64,000 bases of DNA, taken from positions 217,119,152 to 217,183,151 of the forward strand of contig VDFB02358134.1 of assembly GCA_007258455.2 (NCBI GenBank). The letters are read 5' to 3'. The translations under genes were made by a program, and so were the position numbers. Within the stretch, counting starts at the first letter, position 1, and each line of letters opens with the position of its first letter. This DNA comes from Sequoia sempervirens (lineage: Eukaryota; Streptophyta; Pinopsida; Cupressales; Cupressaceae). Below, piece by piece: positions 1 to 11,993 of the stretch. The notes beneath the pieces were generated by a model. That model was not told the DNA's origin. It was given only the letters and a program-made list of their open reading frames with translations, and made no database searches.

Positions 1-1340
1 ATTCCGGGTCTTTGAGACTTCTGGCAGAGCTCAGTTGCCACACAGTACGCTTTAGCCGTTGAGACTTCGATCGTGAGATTCTTGATGAATTCAAAAATAC
101 TAAACTAAAACTTCAATCCCTTCAACAAGAAGGCATGCCTTTGGCGAAATTTCCTGAACATTTCATTCAACCGAGACCTTGTCTCCTCGGCATGATGTCA
201 CACAAATTAAACACTCTTGGTGAAGCTCAACTTCATGTCGTGAGACATCCTTACTGTAAGACCTTGTCAAGTGTCCTCTTCTCTTTCTTGAGGTCTTTTG
301 TTGTCGGACTCCTCAGGAAGGAAAAACATATCGGGAATTTATCTTTCGGCAAGACCATCTCCATTTGCCGAGACATTACGATGATTCCTCCATCCTTCAC
401 CAAAACCATCATCTCCTGTTGAAGCCTCTTCATCTGTCGAAAAGACTCCTGAGTGTCAGTGAGAGATCTTACCGAGAGCAAATGCTACCGCGAGACTCAC
501 CATTCCATCAGCGAGACATAATTCCTTTGCCAAGACATCATGACAAAACCACTTTCTTTGGCTGAGACTACGAGCAAGTTGGGAAGACTTATAGTGATGT
601 CCATTAGTCATACCGATACCCACTTCGTGAAACGAGACTACACCATGTCCATGACACATTACCCGTTGCTAGAGCCAGGTATCAATATATGGGGACCATA
701 CTATGGACATTCGGCAAGGAACTAGCCTTTTCCAAAGGCCCATCCTTCTTATTAGGGAGACATGTCTGGTGGACCATTTTATGGGGGAACAACCTCTTGA
801 ATGCATCATCCCTTAGCAAAAACACTTGTTATCGGGAGACTCATAAAGGCTTCTTCTTTATCATCGAAACATGTTTTGTCGGCGAGACATTCGCTGGGAT
901 GATTTTATTTTGATGTGACCATTTCCTTGGATGAAATACCTTCATTTAGTGAGAGCCTTTAGTCGATTGAGACAATCACGAAGGTCTTGGCAACTCTCTC
1001 ATAGAGGATCTCGTCTTGAGCTTGAACAGGCAGGCTCCCAAGCCCGATTTCCTTGTGACCCTATCATCAGTTGCACTATTTGCGCTTTGTTGCGAATGCT
1101 CCATTTGGCCTTCTCGAGACATACGTCACGCAGTCCACTTTTCCTGGTGTAGGCCCTTATGGGGCCCAGAAAATTGGGCAACATTTCTGGTGACCTTTGC
1201 TGGATGTTTTCCTGCTGAACATAAAAACCAGTAGCCTAGGTCTATCCATTGGGTACGGAGTCATTAGGAAGCTTAGAAAATGAATAAAAAATCAGCCTTG
1301 CACATGGCTACAACTCACTTGAGACCCATAGAACACAACA
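1..1340 (-). repeat. Partial 3' LTR of gypsy element A
   Basis: This block aligns with the left LTR of element B (about 50,970-52,443) and lies directly 3' of the integrase reading frame of element A, so it is the 3' LTR read on the minus strand; its outer end lies before the window. A candidate inner edge is the CAACA at 1,336-1,340, which pairs with a TGTTG at the outer edge of B's LTR. It is full of GAGAC motifs (15 by eye) in a degenerate short-repeat texture. Positions 338-626 look identical to 51,412-51,700 although the flanks have diverged. The inner edge is uncertain because no clean polypurine tract adjoins it. Confidence 0.7.
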
Positions 1341-1452
1341 GGTTGCCAAAAAATGACAAAATAGGAGAAATTGAAAGAAAATATTTACTGTGTTGGAACA
1401 ACACTTATGGAAAACATAAAACCTAACCTAATATGTACAATAGAGGAATTCG

Positions 1453-2535
1453 TCAAACTTGAAAACAAGGCTTGAGGTGTATCCCATTGACTGGGATAGG
1501 AAGTACTTCACCTTCTGTCGTGGCCAATTGATAAGCATTGTGTTCTTTGCATTGTTTAATAATAAATGGACCTATCCACATGTTGTCAAACTTGGTGTGA
1601 TGGCCTGGCCTGCTTTTCATAACATCCCATTTCAGCACGACATCTCCCACCTTGAAATTTTTTTTTGTTGCTTTCTTGTCAAATGTCTTCTTTGTTTGGA
1701 GCTAATGATACTCCAAATCTTTCATCGCTCTGTCTCTTGATTCTTTGAGCTCCATGAGCTCTACATATCTCATGGACATTAAGTCATGTTCCTCAAACAT
1801 CTCACACTGATGTATAATGTCAAGCGCTGGAAACTCCACAGACAAAGGCAATCTTGCCTCTTTGCCATAGACTAACATGTATGGTGAATTACCAATAGAC
1901 CTCTTAGGAGTCACTCTGTCTGCGCAAAGTGCATATTTTAATTTGATGTGTCAGATCCTTTGATTATCCTCCATTGTTCTTTTGATAATCCTAATGAGAT
2001 TCTTATTTGTGCTTTCAGTTAAGCCATTACCCTGAGGGTAATAATTTGAGGATGTGTTCAAATGAATGCCATGTTTAACAACCCAATTAGTTAGTCTTAA
2101 TCCCACAAATGCAAGAGAATTATCAAATATGATAGAGTCAGGAACTCCAAATCTAGTGACTATATCCTCATAAAAGCTCAAAACTAAAGACTCCTTTGCT
2201 TCTTTCAAAGCTATCGCTTATGTCCACCGTGTGAAATAGTCTATGGCAGTGAGCACCCACTTGTGACCAGTACTGGAAGGTGGATTTATTGGCCCAATGA
2301 AATCAATGCCCCATCTCATGAAGGGTTTCTCTACTTAAATTGGATGCAGAGGCATAGCAAGCAGCTTTTCCTTCCCTAAAAATAGAACACATTTGACACA
2401 CTTTCTTGACCAGGCATGTGCATCCTTAAATAAGCTAGGCCAATAGTAACCAACTCTCATGGTGTTCCAAGCAGTTGTCCTTGGAGAAAAATGACCCCCT
2501 GCAGCTCCATCATGAAATTCATGAAGTACCTTTTC
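1453..2535 (-). pseudogene. Element A integrase (broken)
   Basis: This is the integrase part of a Ty3/gypsy polyprotein. Read on the minus strand it begins with a zinc-binding HHCC module (HEFHDGAAGGH, then CVKC) near 2,400-2,525. The catalytic core follows, with D in GIDFIGP (about 2,300), D in IIFDNS (about 2,122) and E in NGLTESTNK (about 2,017). It ends with a C-terminal GPY/F-like module (WIGPFII, then NGIHLKP) and a stop at 1,453. No chromodomain follows. The whole region stays in one frame with RNase H and RT upstream, and is broken only by point stops near 2,335, 2,218, 1,958 and 1,704. The stop near 1,704 is shared with element B. The DDE residues remain, but the protein cannot be made whole. 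Confidence 0.85.
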
Positions 2536-3138
2536 AATCTGATCACTGTGAATACATATTAATAGAACACCATTTAGATCTTTTTTGAAAAGAACATTGT
2601 TTACCAGTACATATGGTATGGACTGCAGTCTAAAATATCTTCTTTTAGCTCTGTTCAATCCTAATGGGAATTCACCAGTTTGTAAAAATTGGGCCATATC
2701 TTGAACCCAATTAGTTGCCCCCATAGGCACATCCTCTTGAGCATCCTGAAACTCATTTGTATTAGCAAACACACCATCCTTTTCTAATTCATTTTCCCTG
2801 ATTGACCTTATAGCAAGTTGTTCACATAGACCCTTACCTCTAACTAGTTTGGTAATCTTGATATATACATCATACTCCATGACCTTAGTAATCCACCCTG
2901 CCCTTTTTTCATTCAGATCTTTATTCAACAGAAACTCCTTCACACTTGAGTGCGCAACCAAAATATGAATCTTATTGCTTGAAATTAGAGGCCTAAACTT
3001 CTTCAGGCTTCTGATCACAGAGAGAACATGCTTCTCAATGAATGTATACCTCTCTTCGTAATCAGCAAGTATTTGACTAAAGAAGGCTATGGGTTGTTCT
3101 AGGTTGTCACTATTTTTTTGTACCAGCATAGCAGAGAT
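2536..3138 (-). pseudogene. Element A RNase H domain
   Basis: This is the RNase H domain that normally follows RT in gypsy pol. Recognisable stretches are ISAMLVQKN, PIAFFSQIL and the later GLCEQLA linker. The first catalytic Asp, expected in the FASD-like motif at the RT/RNase H border (about 3,145-3,160), is Ser here (FGSS). A TAA stop at 3,139-3,141 lies right at the border; only three codons separate it from the next in-frame Met. Element B has TGA at the same codon. The domain may have been non-catalytic before it decayed, as expected where a second RNase H is present. Confidence 0.75.
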
Positions 3139-3958
3139 TTAGCCACTGCTACCAAAAGCATACAAGAAGAAGTCTTTAGAGAAATCTAGATTTACCAATG
3201 TCAGAGCAGATGCTAAAGCCTCCTTAATTTCTTCAAAACTACACCTTGCCTCCTTCGTCCAACTGAAAACTGAATTCTTTTTTAGCATAGCAGTCAAAGG
3301 CTGTAATAAATTTGCAACATCAGGAATAAATCTTCTCAAAAAGTTAATTCTCCCTAAAAATCTTTGCAATTCCTTCTTATGATTAGGCAATTGTAGCTCC
3401 AATATAGCCTTAACTCTTTCATAATCAAAGGTAACTCCATATTTTGATACTATATGGCCTAGAAGTTTTCCTTCATGGACTGCAAAAATACTTTGTGTAG
3501 GATTGAGGGATATCCCATACTCTCTACATTTCTCAAAAACTTGCTTGAGATGTGAAAAATGTTCGTCTGCATTTTTTGAATACACAGTGATGTCATCTAA
3601 ATAAACTAGCAGACATCTCTGAATTAAATTCTGAAACGCCATATCCATGGCGCGCTGAAAGGTAGCACCAGCATTTGATAAACCAAAAGGAATTATCTTG
3701 TAAGCCATAGTGCCCCATTTTGTTGTAAATGTTGTTTTATACTGGTCCTCCTCTTTGACCAGAATCTGGTTATAACTAGAATACCCATCAAGAAGAGAAA
3801 ATATTTCTGAACCAGACATAGCTTGGAGAATTTGTTCCATAGAAGGTAAGGGATAATGATCCTTCAGAGATGCTTTATTAAGATCCCTAAAATCTACACA
3901 TAATCTTATCTCATCACTCTTTTTTCTAACCAGAACAAGATTAGAAACCCAGGATGTG
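3139..3958 (-). pseudogene. Element A reverse transcriptase, 5' part lost in gap
   Basis: A 233-residue uninterrupted stretch (3,139-3,840) carries most of the gypsy RT palm and thumb. It contains the catalytic motif LVYLDD (about 3,592-3,612), FGLSNAGATFQRAM and LLGHIVSK. Upstream sequence to 3,958 holds the LNKAS/YPLP region and is cut by the N gap. This copy keeps Gln and Trp codons at positions where element B has TAG, so it is the better preserved reference for judging B. Gag, protease and aRNH of this element are not in the assembly. Confidence 0.88.
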
Positions 3959-4058
3959 NNNNNNNNNNNNNNNNNNNNNNNNNNNNNNNNNNNNNNNNNN
4001 NNNNNNNNNNNNNNNNNNNNNNNNNNNNNNNNNNNNNNNNNNNNNNNNNNNNNNNNNN
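3959..4058. other. Assembly gap (100 N)
   Basis: There are exactly 100 N, which is usual for a scaffold join of unknown size. Sequence on the two sides is unrelated: element A pol on the left, AT-rich DNA on the right. The rest of element A may be missing here. Confidence 0.98.
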
Positions 4059-4526
4059 ATTTCTTTCTTCAATATTGATTGAAGATTAAATTTGAACTCT
4101 TTGTTTGGCATCGATTATTTCATAGTTCTACTTGGTGTTCTCAAATAAATGAATTATTAATCTATTTCCATTCTGGCTGCTATTCTAAATCTTCTCCTCA
4201 ATCTTCAATTTTCTTCTTTATGCATACATTTTAGGCTATATTCTTTAATATAAGTTGTTCCCTAAACTATAAAATTCAGCCTTGTCTTGATAATTTGTTT
4301 CTTTTATTTATTCTATACTTCAGTTGAAAATTGATCATTTATGGGGTCGTTGAGTCTATGGTTGTAAGTTGGTAGTATAATTTTCTGAACTGCAACACTT
4401 ATACACCCTATCTTCATGTTATCCAACTAATTCCATGCATTTTTAGTAAAAAATTTGTTGTTAACTTTAGTGGAGTGCGGCCACAACAGTAGATAGATAT
4501 ATATCTGATTTCTCAATTAAAGTCTC

Positions 4527-4575
<49 letters not shown>

Positions 4576-6165
4576 GAACTATATTATAATTCCTATCATA
4601 TTAGGTAGTAATTGTGGTTGATTTGTTATATATTAGTTTATACGCAAATTGAATCTGTCAATTCATATTACTCTTAGTAAAGAACAATTTTAGAAATTGG
4701 TTAATTTTAAATGGGATAACTTTTAAATTAGTGAAAGAGTTAAGAGTTTATTCGAAGCAATTTTAGTTTATTAAATTATAAAATGAATGCAAATATTTAA
4801 ATGAGATTGTTTATTTGTAAATGAATATGGCTTTAAATTAATGACTTGAAGTATTCTTTTATTGTTGAATAAATGGTTTAGTCTATTTAAGTCATGAAAA
4901 TGTGGTGATCATATGTGATGGATAATAACATATTGGTTTAAGAGTTTACTTTTGGGATATTGAGTTTTTAAATTATCCATAGGCTAGGGAAACTTTTTGA
5001 ATGAGTTATTTAATCTATTTAAGACATGATGATCATTTGATTTAATGAATTGTGAGAGAACCATGCACATAGTATTCATTACTTATGTGGTAATTGAGAG
5101 TAGAATATTTTAGATCATGATTGGATCGTAGATATGTTTCAATTGTTGAAGCACGATGGCTATCTTTTCACTTGATATGTGATATGTTATTGTGAAAGGA
5201 AGAGTGACTTTTGTTAGGGGCTAAAACCCAAAGTGGTGGAAAGGGTAACCTATTAGAAGTTATTAATTCAATGAAAATATTAATAATTGTACTTGGGATT
5301 CATTAATTAAATTTAGATAAATAAATGCCTCACCTATTGCCTTAATGCTCATTTAGATTAAGGGTAGGATGAGAAGGCCTGGAATGGCTTAGTCATGTAC
5401 CTTGTCTCCTTGAGAGGTAATTCAATTCCACATGTGATTTTCTAAGGGTCGAGAATCGATAGAGACTGCCAGGGTAACTCTAGATGAGGGCCGATAGTCT
5501 AGGAAGATTCACCAGGGTAACATAGAACAAATATGTGATGACACTCTATCCTGAAGCATGATTGTAGTCTCTTGTGTAGAGTTAACTGATATATTGTGAT
5601 CATCTCTAGAAACATAAGTTGCGAATGCTATGGTTTGATGTGGTCATGTCATTATGTGTTGTCAGCCTTGTAATGTAATGTATGTTCTTTGATTTATGTT
5701 TGAATTGTTTTTTGGACCTATCACTATCTCCTAGCATGATGGGAGTGGACCTATGGGTGCCACACGGTTGGGTGGAAACTGTACTACACCTTCATTGTAT
5801 ACTCTTATAGATGACATTATATTTGTAGTTGGTTCTTGTTACTTTGTTGATCGTGACATGAACATTGAACGTGTTCGGATGTGGATATTTGATATGAGGA
5901 GATCATTTCCCCTATTGTATATTTACCTCATGTTAATGAGCGTACTCATTGTAACATCATTGTGATGTATTGAGATTTATGAGAATCTCATTGAATGTAA
6001 TCAGAATATATAAATGTCTTGAACTGTATAAGATTTGAAAAATGGATCATTTAAGAATGCGAATTGTACTCACACTTTATGATTTTAATATTTGGTGTAA
6101 TCTTCTTAATTATCATGATTTAAGTAACGACATCTTGGAATCCTAAGAAATTTGTATAATCAAAA
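4059..6165. other. AT-rich DNA without recognisable gene
   Basis: I see no coding signature on either strand and no matching repeat elsewhere in the window. The only clear element is the (AT)n run listed separately. Confidence 0.5.
4528..4573. repeat. (AT)n microsatellite
   Basis: This is an uninterrupted TA dinucleotide run of 46 bases. Confidence 0.97.
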
Positions 6166-6720
6166 GACTTTTTTTTTATTGTTTCTTCCTTCCATTCCAT
6201 TCTCATTCCTCCCTCTATCCCCTCCACCCCTCTTTTCCTTCCCTTCCATCCACCCTCTACCATACTTTCCCTATATTTCCTCTCCACTCCCTCTCTCTCT
6301 CTCCATTATCCTCCACCCCTCTCCCTCTCTTTCTCCACTCCCTCTATCTCTCCCCTTGTTCCCTCTACCCTTCTTTCCATCCACTTCCTTTATCTCTTCT
6401 CTCTCCGTCTATCCCTCCTTCCTCTCTCCCTAAGGTCTCTCTCTCACTCATTCACTCTATCTCAGTCTCACCCTTCTACCATTCTCCCTCTCTTGGGTCT
6501 TTTTTCTCCCACTCACTCACTTGCTCTATCTCTCCCCTCCACCCTTAAACTATCTACCCTCTACGTTTAACCCTCTACCCATCTCTCTCCCCACTCCTCC
6601 CTCTTTCCCTCTCTCTCTCAAGTCTCACCCTCTACCCCTCTCCCTCTCTAGGGTCTCTCTCTCTCACTCCTCTCTCTATCTCTCTGCACTACGCCTTTAA
6701 ACCTTGACCCTTAACCTTAG
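6166..6720. repeat. CT-rich low-complexity tract, copy 1
   Basis: The plus strand is almost pure pyrimidine, built from variants of CTCCCTCTCT and CCTCTACCC. Reading frames through it give only Ser/Leu/Pro strings and are not genes. A related tract occurs at 9,592-10,190 and a purine-rich equivalent at 13,600-13,750. Confidence 0.9.
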
Positions 6721-6839
6721 GCTCTGTGTGTGTATGTATTAAAACATTATAAAGTATAAATTTTTGGAGTTCTATTAGGAATTGAATGATAAATGACGAT
6801 GAATGGGAAAATCTAAGGCACTTTAATATTTTCAACTAA

Positions 6840-7380
6840 AAAGTTAGAGTTCAATTGGGATTAGTGTTCACTTAGGGTTAGGTTTAGGGGTTCCAATTAA
6901 TTCAATTACATTTGGGATTGAGGATGAGGTTGGGGTTTTAGTGGGTTATGAATTGATAAAGAGTTCAAATGGGGTCAGGTTAAGGTTGGGTTTTGGGGTT
7001 AAGGTTCAATTAGGATAAGAATTAGTGTTAGGGTTAGGATTAGAGTTCAACTATAGTTCAAAGTTGGGGTTATGGTACAATTAGGACTACTGTTCAATAA
7101 ATGTTCAATTAGGGTTAATACTTAATTAAGGTTAGTTTTAAAGTTCAATTAGGGTTTGGGTTAGGGTTGGGATTATGAGTCAAGTAGGTTTGGGTTAGGG
7201 TTTGATTAGAGTTAGGTTTAGGGTTTAGTTAGAGTTAGGGTTAGGGTTAGGGGTAGAATTCAATTATGCTTAGCGGTCAATTACAATTAGATTTAGTGTT
7301 CAATTAGGGTAAGGGTTAGAGTCCAAATAGGGTTAGGGTTTAACTAGGGTTAGGATTAGAATAGAATAAAGTTTTGTGTT
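6840..7380 (+). repeat. Degenerate telomere-like tract, copy 1
   Basis: The tract is a mosaic of TTAGGG and TTTAGGG-like units broken by short AT-rich spacers (AGGGTTCAATT, GGTTAGGGTTAGGG). It resembles ancient interstitial telomeric repeat and is duplicated at 10,380-10,850 in the same order relative to the neighbouring tracts. Confidence 0.75.
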
Positions 7381-8239
7381 TTAATTATGATATCTAGAAT
7401 TTAGTATAATTTTATAAAAATGAAATGATTTGGATAGAAAAATAGAAAAGTTGATTTTATATAGATCTTATTTGTTAATTTATTCTAAAATTCTAATTAA
7501 TAATTGTTTAATTAATTTAAAATGGAATATTTTATTTTATTTTATTTTTATTTTATTAGATAATTAGTAAAACTAAATAGATAATAAATATTTTATGGAT
7601 TTTAAAAATTAGAATTTAGCTTAATTTTATTTGTAATGTCAAATATTGAAATTGTAGATTGAAATACTTAATTGATTTTAAAATATTTATAATTAATGTT
7701 CAATTAATAAACTAATATTAAGACATTAATAAATATAACCCGTGGCATAATGTATTAAAGACGCATCAAAGTATTTATCATTCCTTCGACTTCACCGGAT
7801 GAGACACGCGGTGCCCGCCCGTGATCTCACAATCAATAAAGAACTCGCAACTTTTAATCACGTGATGGTGGGCAACCATGGATCTCAACCATCGGCAATC
7901 TTGTTCATTCAACACAGTCGCCAACCTTGTTATTAACCATCAATCACCTTTCTACCGGGATTATAGCATCTCTGTTGATTTAAAACACGTGCATCTTATA
8001 ACTTCTTTAGTAACCCACGGCATAATGTATCAAAGATGCATCAAAGTATTTATCATTCCTTTGGCTTCATCGGATGAGACACATGGCGCTCACCCGTGAT
8101 ATCATGATCAGCTGGTGGGGTCATCGCGGGATGGCGAGGAAAGGCTAAGATCACACAACGATTGATCTACAGCCATGCGAACTTGTCCCTCTGCAAAATA
8201 ATAACATTTATTAGGGGAGAGGGCGCACTCAATCGTGAT
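7381..8239. repeat. AT-rich part plus 275-bp direct repeat pair, copy 1
   Basis: After an AT-rich stretch, a block beginning with AACCCGTGGCATAATG at 7,738 recurs about 271 bases later (8,009, AACCCACGGCATAATG), each with the CATCAAAGTATTTATCATTCC segment. The same arrangement recurs at 11,217 and 11,492. No protein is encoded. The block may be LTR or satellite sequence; I cannot assign a family. Confidence 0.75.
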
Positions 8240-8900
8240 GATAATACCCATTCTTACCACATATTTATACTATATATTGTAAATAAACAGTCCAAATGTA
8301 AATAAAGAAAAAACCAAATATTGATAAAAAAATGGACCCATACTTAAACACATGAGAACCTCTAAATGTTATATGAAAAAAACATAGATACATTCATGAA
8401 GAAGTGAAATAAGTATTTTTTTGTTTCAAATAAAATATAACAACTCTCCACTATAAGTATATCATTTAAAAAATAAAATGCTCATTTAATAAAATAAGAC
8501 ACTCATTAATGAAACAAGTATTGTTATCATAGTGAAAAAATATTGTTCTTATGTGTACAACAATTAGGGTAGCAATTTACAAGCATTGGATAATTTTATA
8601 TTAATAGTTTGTCCTATCACAAATATAAAAGGTGAGCACAATAAATAACATGTATTTTCCCATTAAATGTGAAGGATTTTCAAAAAGTTTTAGTGTTCAA
8701 CTATTGGTCCATTTTTGTTCAATATAAGTTGTATTTTAAATCATTATGTGTTGTTTTTATAACAACAAATAGATTTTTTGTGTTCAACTATTAGTCTATA
8801 TGTGTTGAATAGAAAAGGTAGAGATATCAAATATTTATGGTTATCAATAAGTATTTGGTCCACTTAGGTTGTATATTAATTTTAATTTAAATAGAAATAT
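8240..8900. repeat. Repeat module shared with 11,921-11,993 and 14,966-15,562
   Basis: The module starts with GATAATACCCATTCTTACC and is AT-rich throughout. It is nearly the same as 14,966-15,562 over about 600 bases; only its first 70 bases also occur at 11,921-11,993. Confidence 0.8.
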
Positions 8901-9536
8901 CATATTCTACAAGCAACAAATGATATTTTTTTGGTTCAACTATTGGGGGTTCCATGATTAAGTTTTGGTCGAACCTTTAAAAAGTCAAATTTTAGATACT
9001 TCTCAAAAGATCTACCGATGTGGTGAGTTGCATGATGAGTTACGCCTCCAAACTTTAGTTATAGATAAATAAGAGACCAGTCTACATTTCAAAACAAAAA
9101 TGAAGGTTCTTCGATATTCTAGTCAATTGCTACATGTTGAGAAAGTTAGCCTGCATGACTATTGGGCCCTCTCCACTAAAGGAATAAGGGGACATCAGTA
9201 GGTCGACGAAAAACAATGACATAAGTTGTTTTAACGAGGGAACATGAGACCAACAAAAGACTTAGGAAAAATAAAGTCAGGCGAAGGAAATAAAACAATA
9301 AAACAAAAGGGGCCCAACCTAGACAAAGTGATGGGGCTTAAGTCATTTTAAAGCCTTCCCAAAAAGTAACAACCAAATATATCCCATCCAAGGTGTAAGA
9401 TGAACACTAGGGTTTTACATGAAGATGAAGGTAAAACACCAACCTTAGCCTTTTTCCCAAACACCATAGATGACCAGAGACACAAGGTAGGATAAAATAA
9501 AACATAGAGAACAAAACTTTGAAGTTTCATCACTAC
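8901..9536. other. Spacer between duplicated modules
   Basis: I see no gene, known element or repeat here. Confidence 0.4.
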
Positions 9537-9600
9537 CCATAACCCTAAACCCTAAACCATTAACCCTTAAACCCCAAACCCTTAAACCCTCTACCCTCTC
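9537..9600 (-). repeat. Short plant-type telomere repeat (CCCTAAA)
   Basis: Two exact CCCTAAA units followed by close variants (CCCTTAAA, CCCCAAA) directly precede the second CT-rich tract. CCCTAAA is the plant telomere repeat read on the complementary strand. Confidence 0.8.
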
Positions 9601-10190
9601 TCTCTCTCAAGTCTCCCCCTCCTACCCCCTCTCCCTCTCTTAGGTCTCTCTCTCAAGTCTCTCCCTCCTACCCCTTCTCTCCCTCTCTTAGGTCTTTCTC
9701 TCACTCACTCTCCCTCTATCTCCATCCCCTCCACTGTTCCTTCCCTTCATCCATACCCCTCCCTCCCTCTATCTCTATCCCCTCCACCATATTTATAAAT
9801 GGTCCACCCTCACCATGCTCCCCTCTCTCTCCACTCTCTCTCAAGTATCTTCCATTCCCCCCTCTCCCTCTCCCTCCCTCTCCATTCTCCCTTCCTTTCC
9901 CTAACCTTAAATCCTCTACCCCTCTACCCTTCTTCCATCCCTTCCTTTTATCTCTCTCTCTCCATTATCTCCCTCTACTTTCCTCCCTCTCTCTCACTCA
10001 TTCCTCTATCTCCATTCCACCCTCCTACCCCTTCTCCCTCTCTTGGAGTCTTTCTCTCACTCACTCCTTTCCTCTATCTCTCTCCCCACTCCTCCCTCTT
10101 TCCCTCTCTCAAGTCTCCTTCCTACCCCCTCTCCCTCTCTAGATCTCTCACCACTCACTCTCTCTTTCTCTCTCTCCCTCTACCCACATA
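9592..10190. repeat. CT-rich low-complexity tract, copy 2
   Basis: The composition and phrase structure match 6,166-6,720. It is followed at 10,190-10,262 by more CCCTAAACC-like units. Confidence 0.9.
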
Positions 10191-10379
10191 ACCCTAAACC
10201 TTGAAGCCCTTAACCTTAAACTCTACAAACCCTTAAACCCTTAACCCATAGCTCTAAACCCTTAATATTAGGTGTGTATTAAAACATTATAAAGGTATAT
10301 AAATTTTACGAGTTCTATTAGAATTGAATGATAAATGTGATGAGCGGGGAAAATCTAAGGCATATTTTCAACTAAAAGT

Positions 10380-10850
10380 TAGAGTTTAATTAGGATAGTG
10401 TTCACTTAGGGTTAGGTTTGGGATTCGATAGGGACAGGTAAATTCAATGTAGAATTAGAATTTAGAAATTTAGAATTCCAAATAGAAACAAAAGTAATGG
10501 CCAAAGGGTTGGATTAGGATTCAAATGTAGTTCAAAGTTAGGTTATGCTACAATTAGGACTACTGTTCAATAAAAGTTCAATTAGGGTTAATACTTAATT
10601 AAGGTTAGTTTTAAAGTTCAATTAAGGTTTGGGTTAGGGTTGGGATTATGAATCAAGTAGGTTTGGGTTAGGGTTTGATTAGAGTTAGGTTTAGGGTTTA
10701 GTTAGAGTTAGGGTTAGGGTTAGGGGTAGAATTCAATTATGTTTAGTGGTCAATTACAATTAGATTTAGTGTTCAACTAGGGTAAGGGTTAGAGTCCAAA
10801 TAGGGTTAGGTTTTAACTAGGGTTAGGATTAGTCGAATAGAATAAAGTTG
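10380..10850 (+). repeat. Degenerate telomere-like tract, copy 2
   Basis: This aligns with 6,840-7,380 almost phrase for phrase, including GGTTTGATTAGAGTTAGG. Confidence 0.75.
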
Positions 10851-11993
10851 TGTTTAATTATGATATCTAGAATTTAGTATAATTTTATAAAATGAAATGA
10901 TTTGGACACAAAGAAAAAAAATAGAAAAGTTGATTTTATATAGATCTTATTTCTTAATTCTCTCCCTAAAATTCTAATTAATAATTGTTTAATTAATATA
11001 AAATGAATATTTAATTGTATTATATTGCATTGTATTATATAATTAGTAAAACTAAATAGATAATAAATATTTTATGGATTTTAAAAATTAGAATTTTGTT
11101 TAATTTTATTTGTAATGTCAAATATTAAAATTTTAGATTGAAATACTTAATTGATTTTAAAATATTTATAATTAATTTTCAATTTATAAACTAATATTAA
11201 GACATTAATAAATATAACCCACGGCATAATATATTAAAGACACATCAAAGTATTTATCATTCCTTTGGCTTCATCGAATGAGACACATAGCGCCCGCTTG
11301 TGATCTCACAATCAATAAAGAACTTGCAACTTTTGATCACGCGATGGTAGGAAACCATGGATCTCAACCATAGGCAATCTTGTTCATTCAACACAGTTGA
11401 CAGCCTTGTTATTAACCATCGAGTACCTTTCTACTTGGATTATAACATCTTTGTTGATTTAAAACACGTGCATCTTATAACTACTTTAATAACCCGCGGC
11501 ATAATCTATTAAAGACCCATCAAAGTTTTTATCATTCCTTCGGCTTCACCGGATGAGACACGTGGCACTCACCCATGATATCAGGATCAACTGGTGGGGT
11601 CTTCATGGGATGGCGGGGAACGGCTGAGATCACACAACGATTGATCTACGGCCATGCAAACTTGTCCCTCTACAAAATAAACCCATTTATTAGGGGAGAG
11701 GGCCCAGTACACGTGGTGCTCATCCATGATATCATGATCAACTTGTGGGGTCATTGTGGGATGGTAGGGAATGGCTGAGATCACACGACGATTGATCTAT
11801 GGCCATGTGAACTTGTCCCTCTACAAAATAAAAACATTTATTAGGGGAGAGAGCCTAGTAGTCGTGCAGGGTGCAAAATAAAACATTTATTAGGGGAGAG
11901 GGTGCACTCAATCGTGATGATAATACCCAGTCTTACCACATATTTATACTATATATTGTAAATAAACAGTCCAAATGTAAATAAAGAAAGATA
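10851..11993. repeat. AT-rich part plus 275-bp repeats, copy 2, with extra 150-bp duplications
   Basis: The order matches copy 1: AT-rich part, then paired AACCC(A/G)CGGCATAAT blocks at 11,217 and 11,492. A local segment (TCAACTGGTGGGG ... TTATTAGGGGAGAG) is then repeated near 11,587, 11,737 and, as a fragment, 11,870. The copy stops matching copy 1 at about 11,993 and seems to resume at 14,966. Confidence 0.7.

Noticed and set aside
6152..6433. Ser/Leu/Pro-rich reading frame in the CT-rich tract (also 9,799-10,191)
   Set aside because: This is pure low-complexity pyrimidine sequence with no codon or domain signature.
9537..10850. Telomere fusion or true chromosome end
   Set aside because: The repeats are degenerate and their polarity is opposite to a head-to-head fusion.
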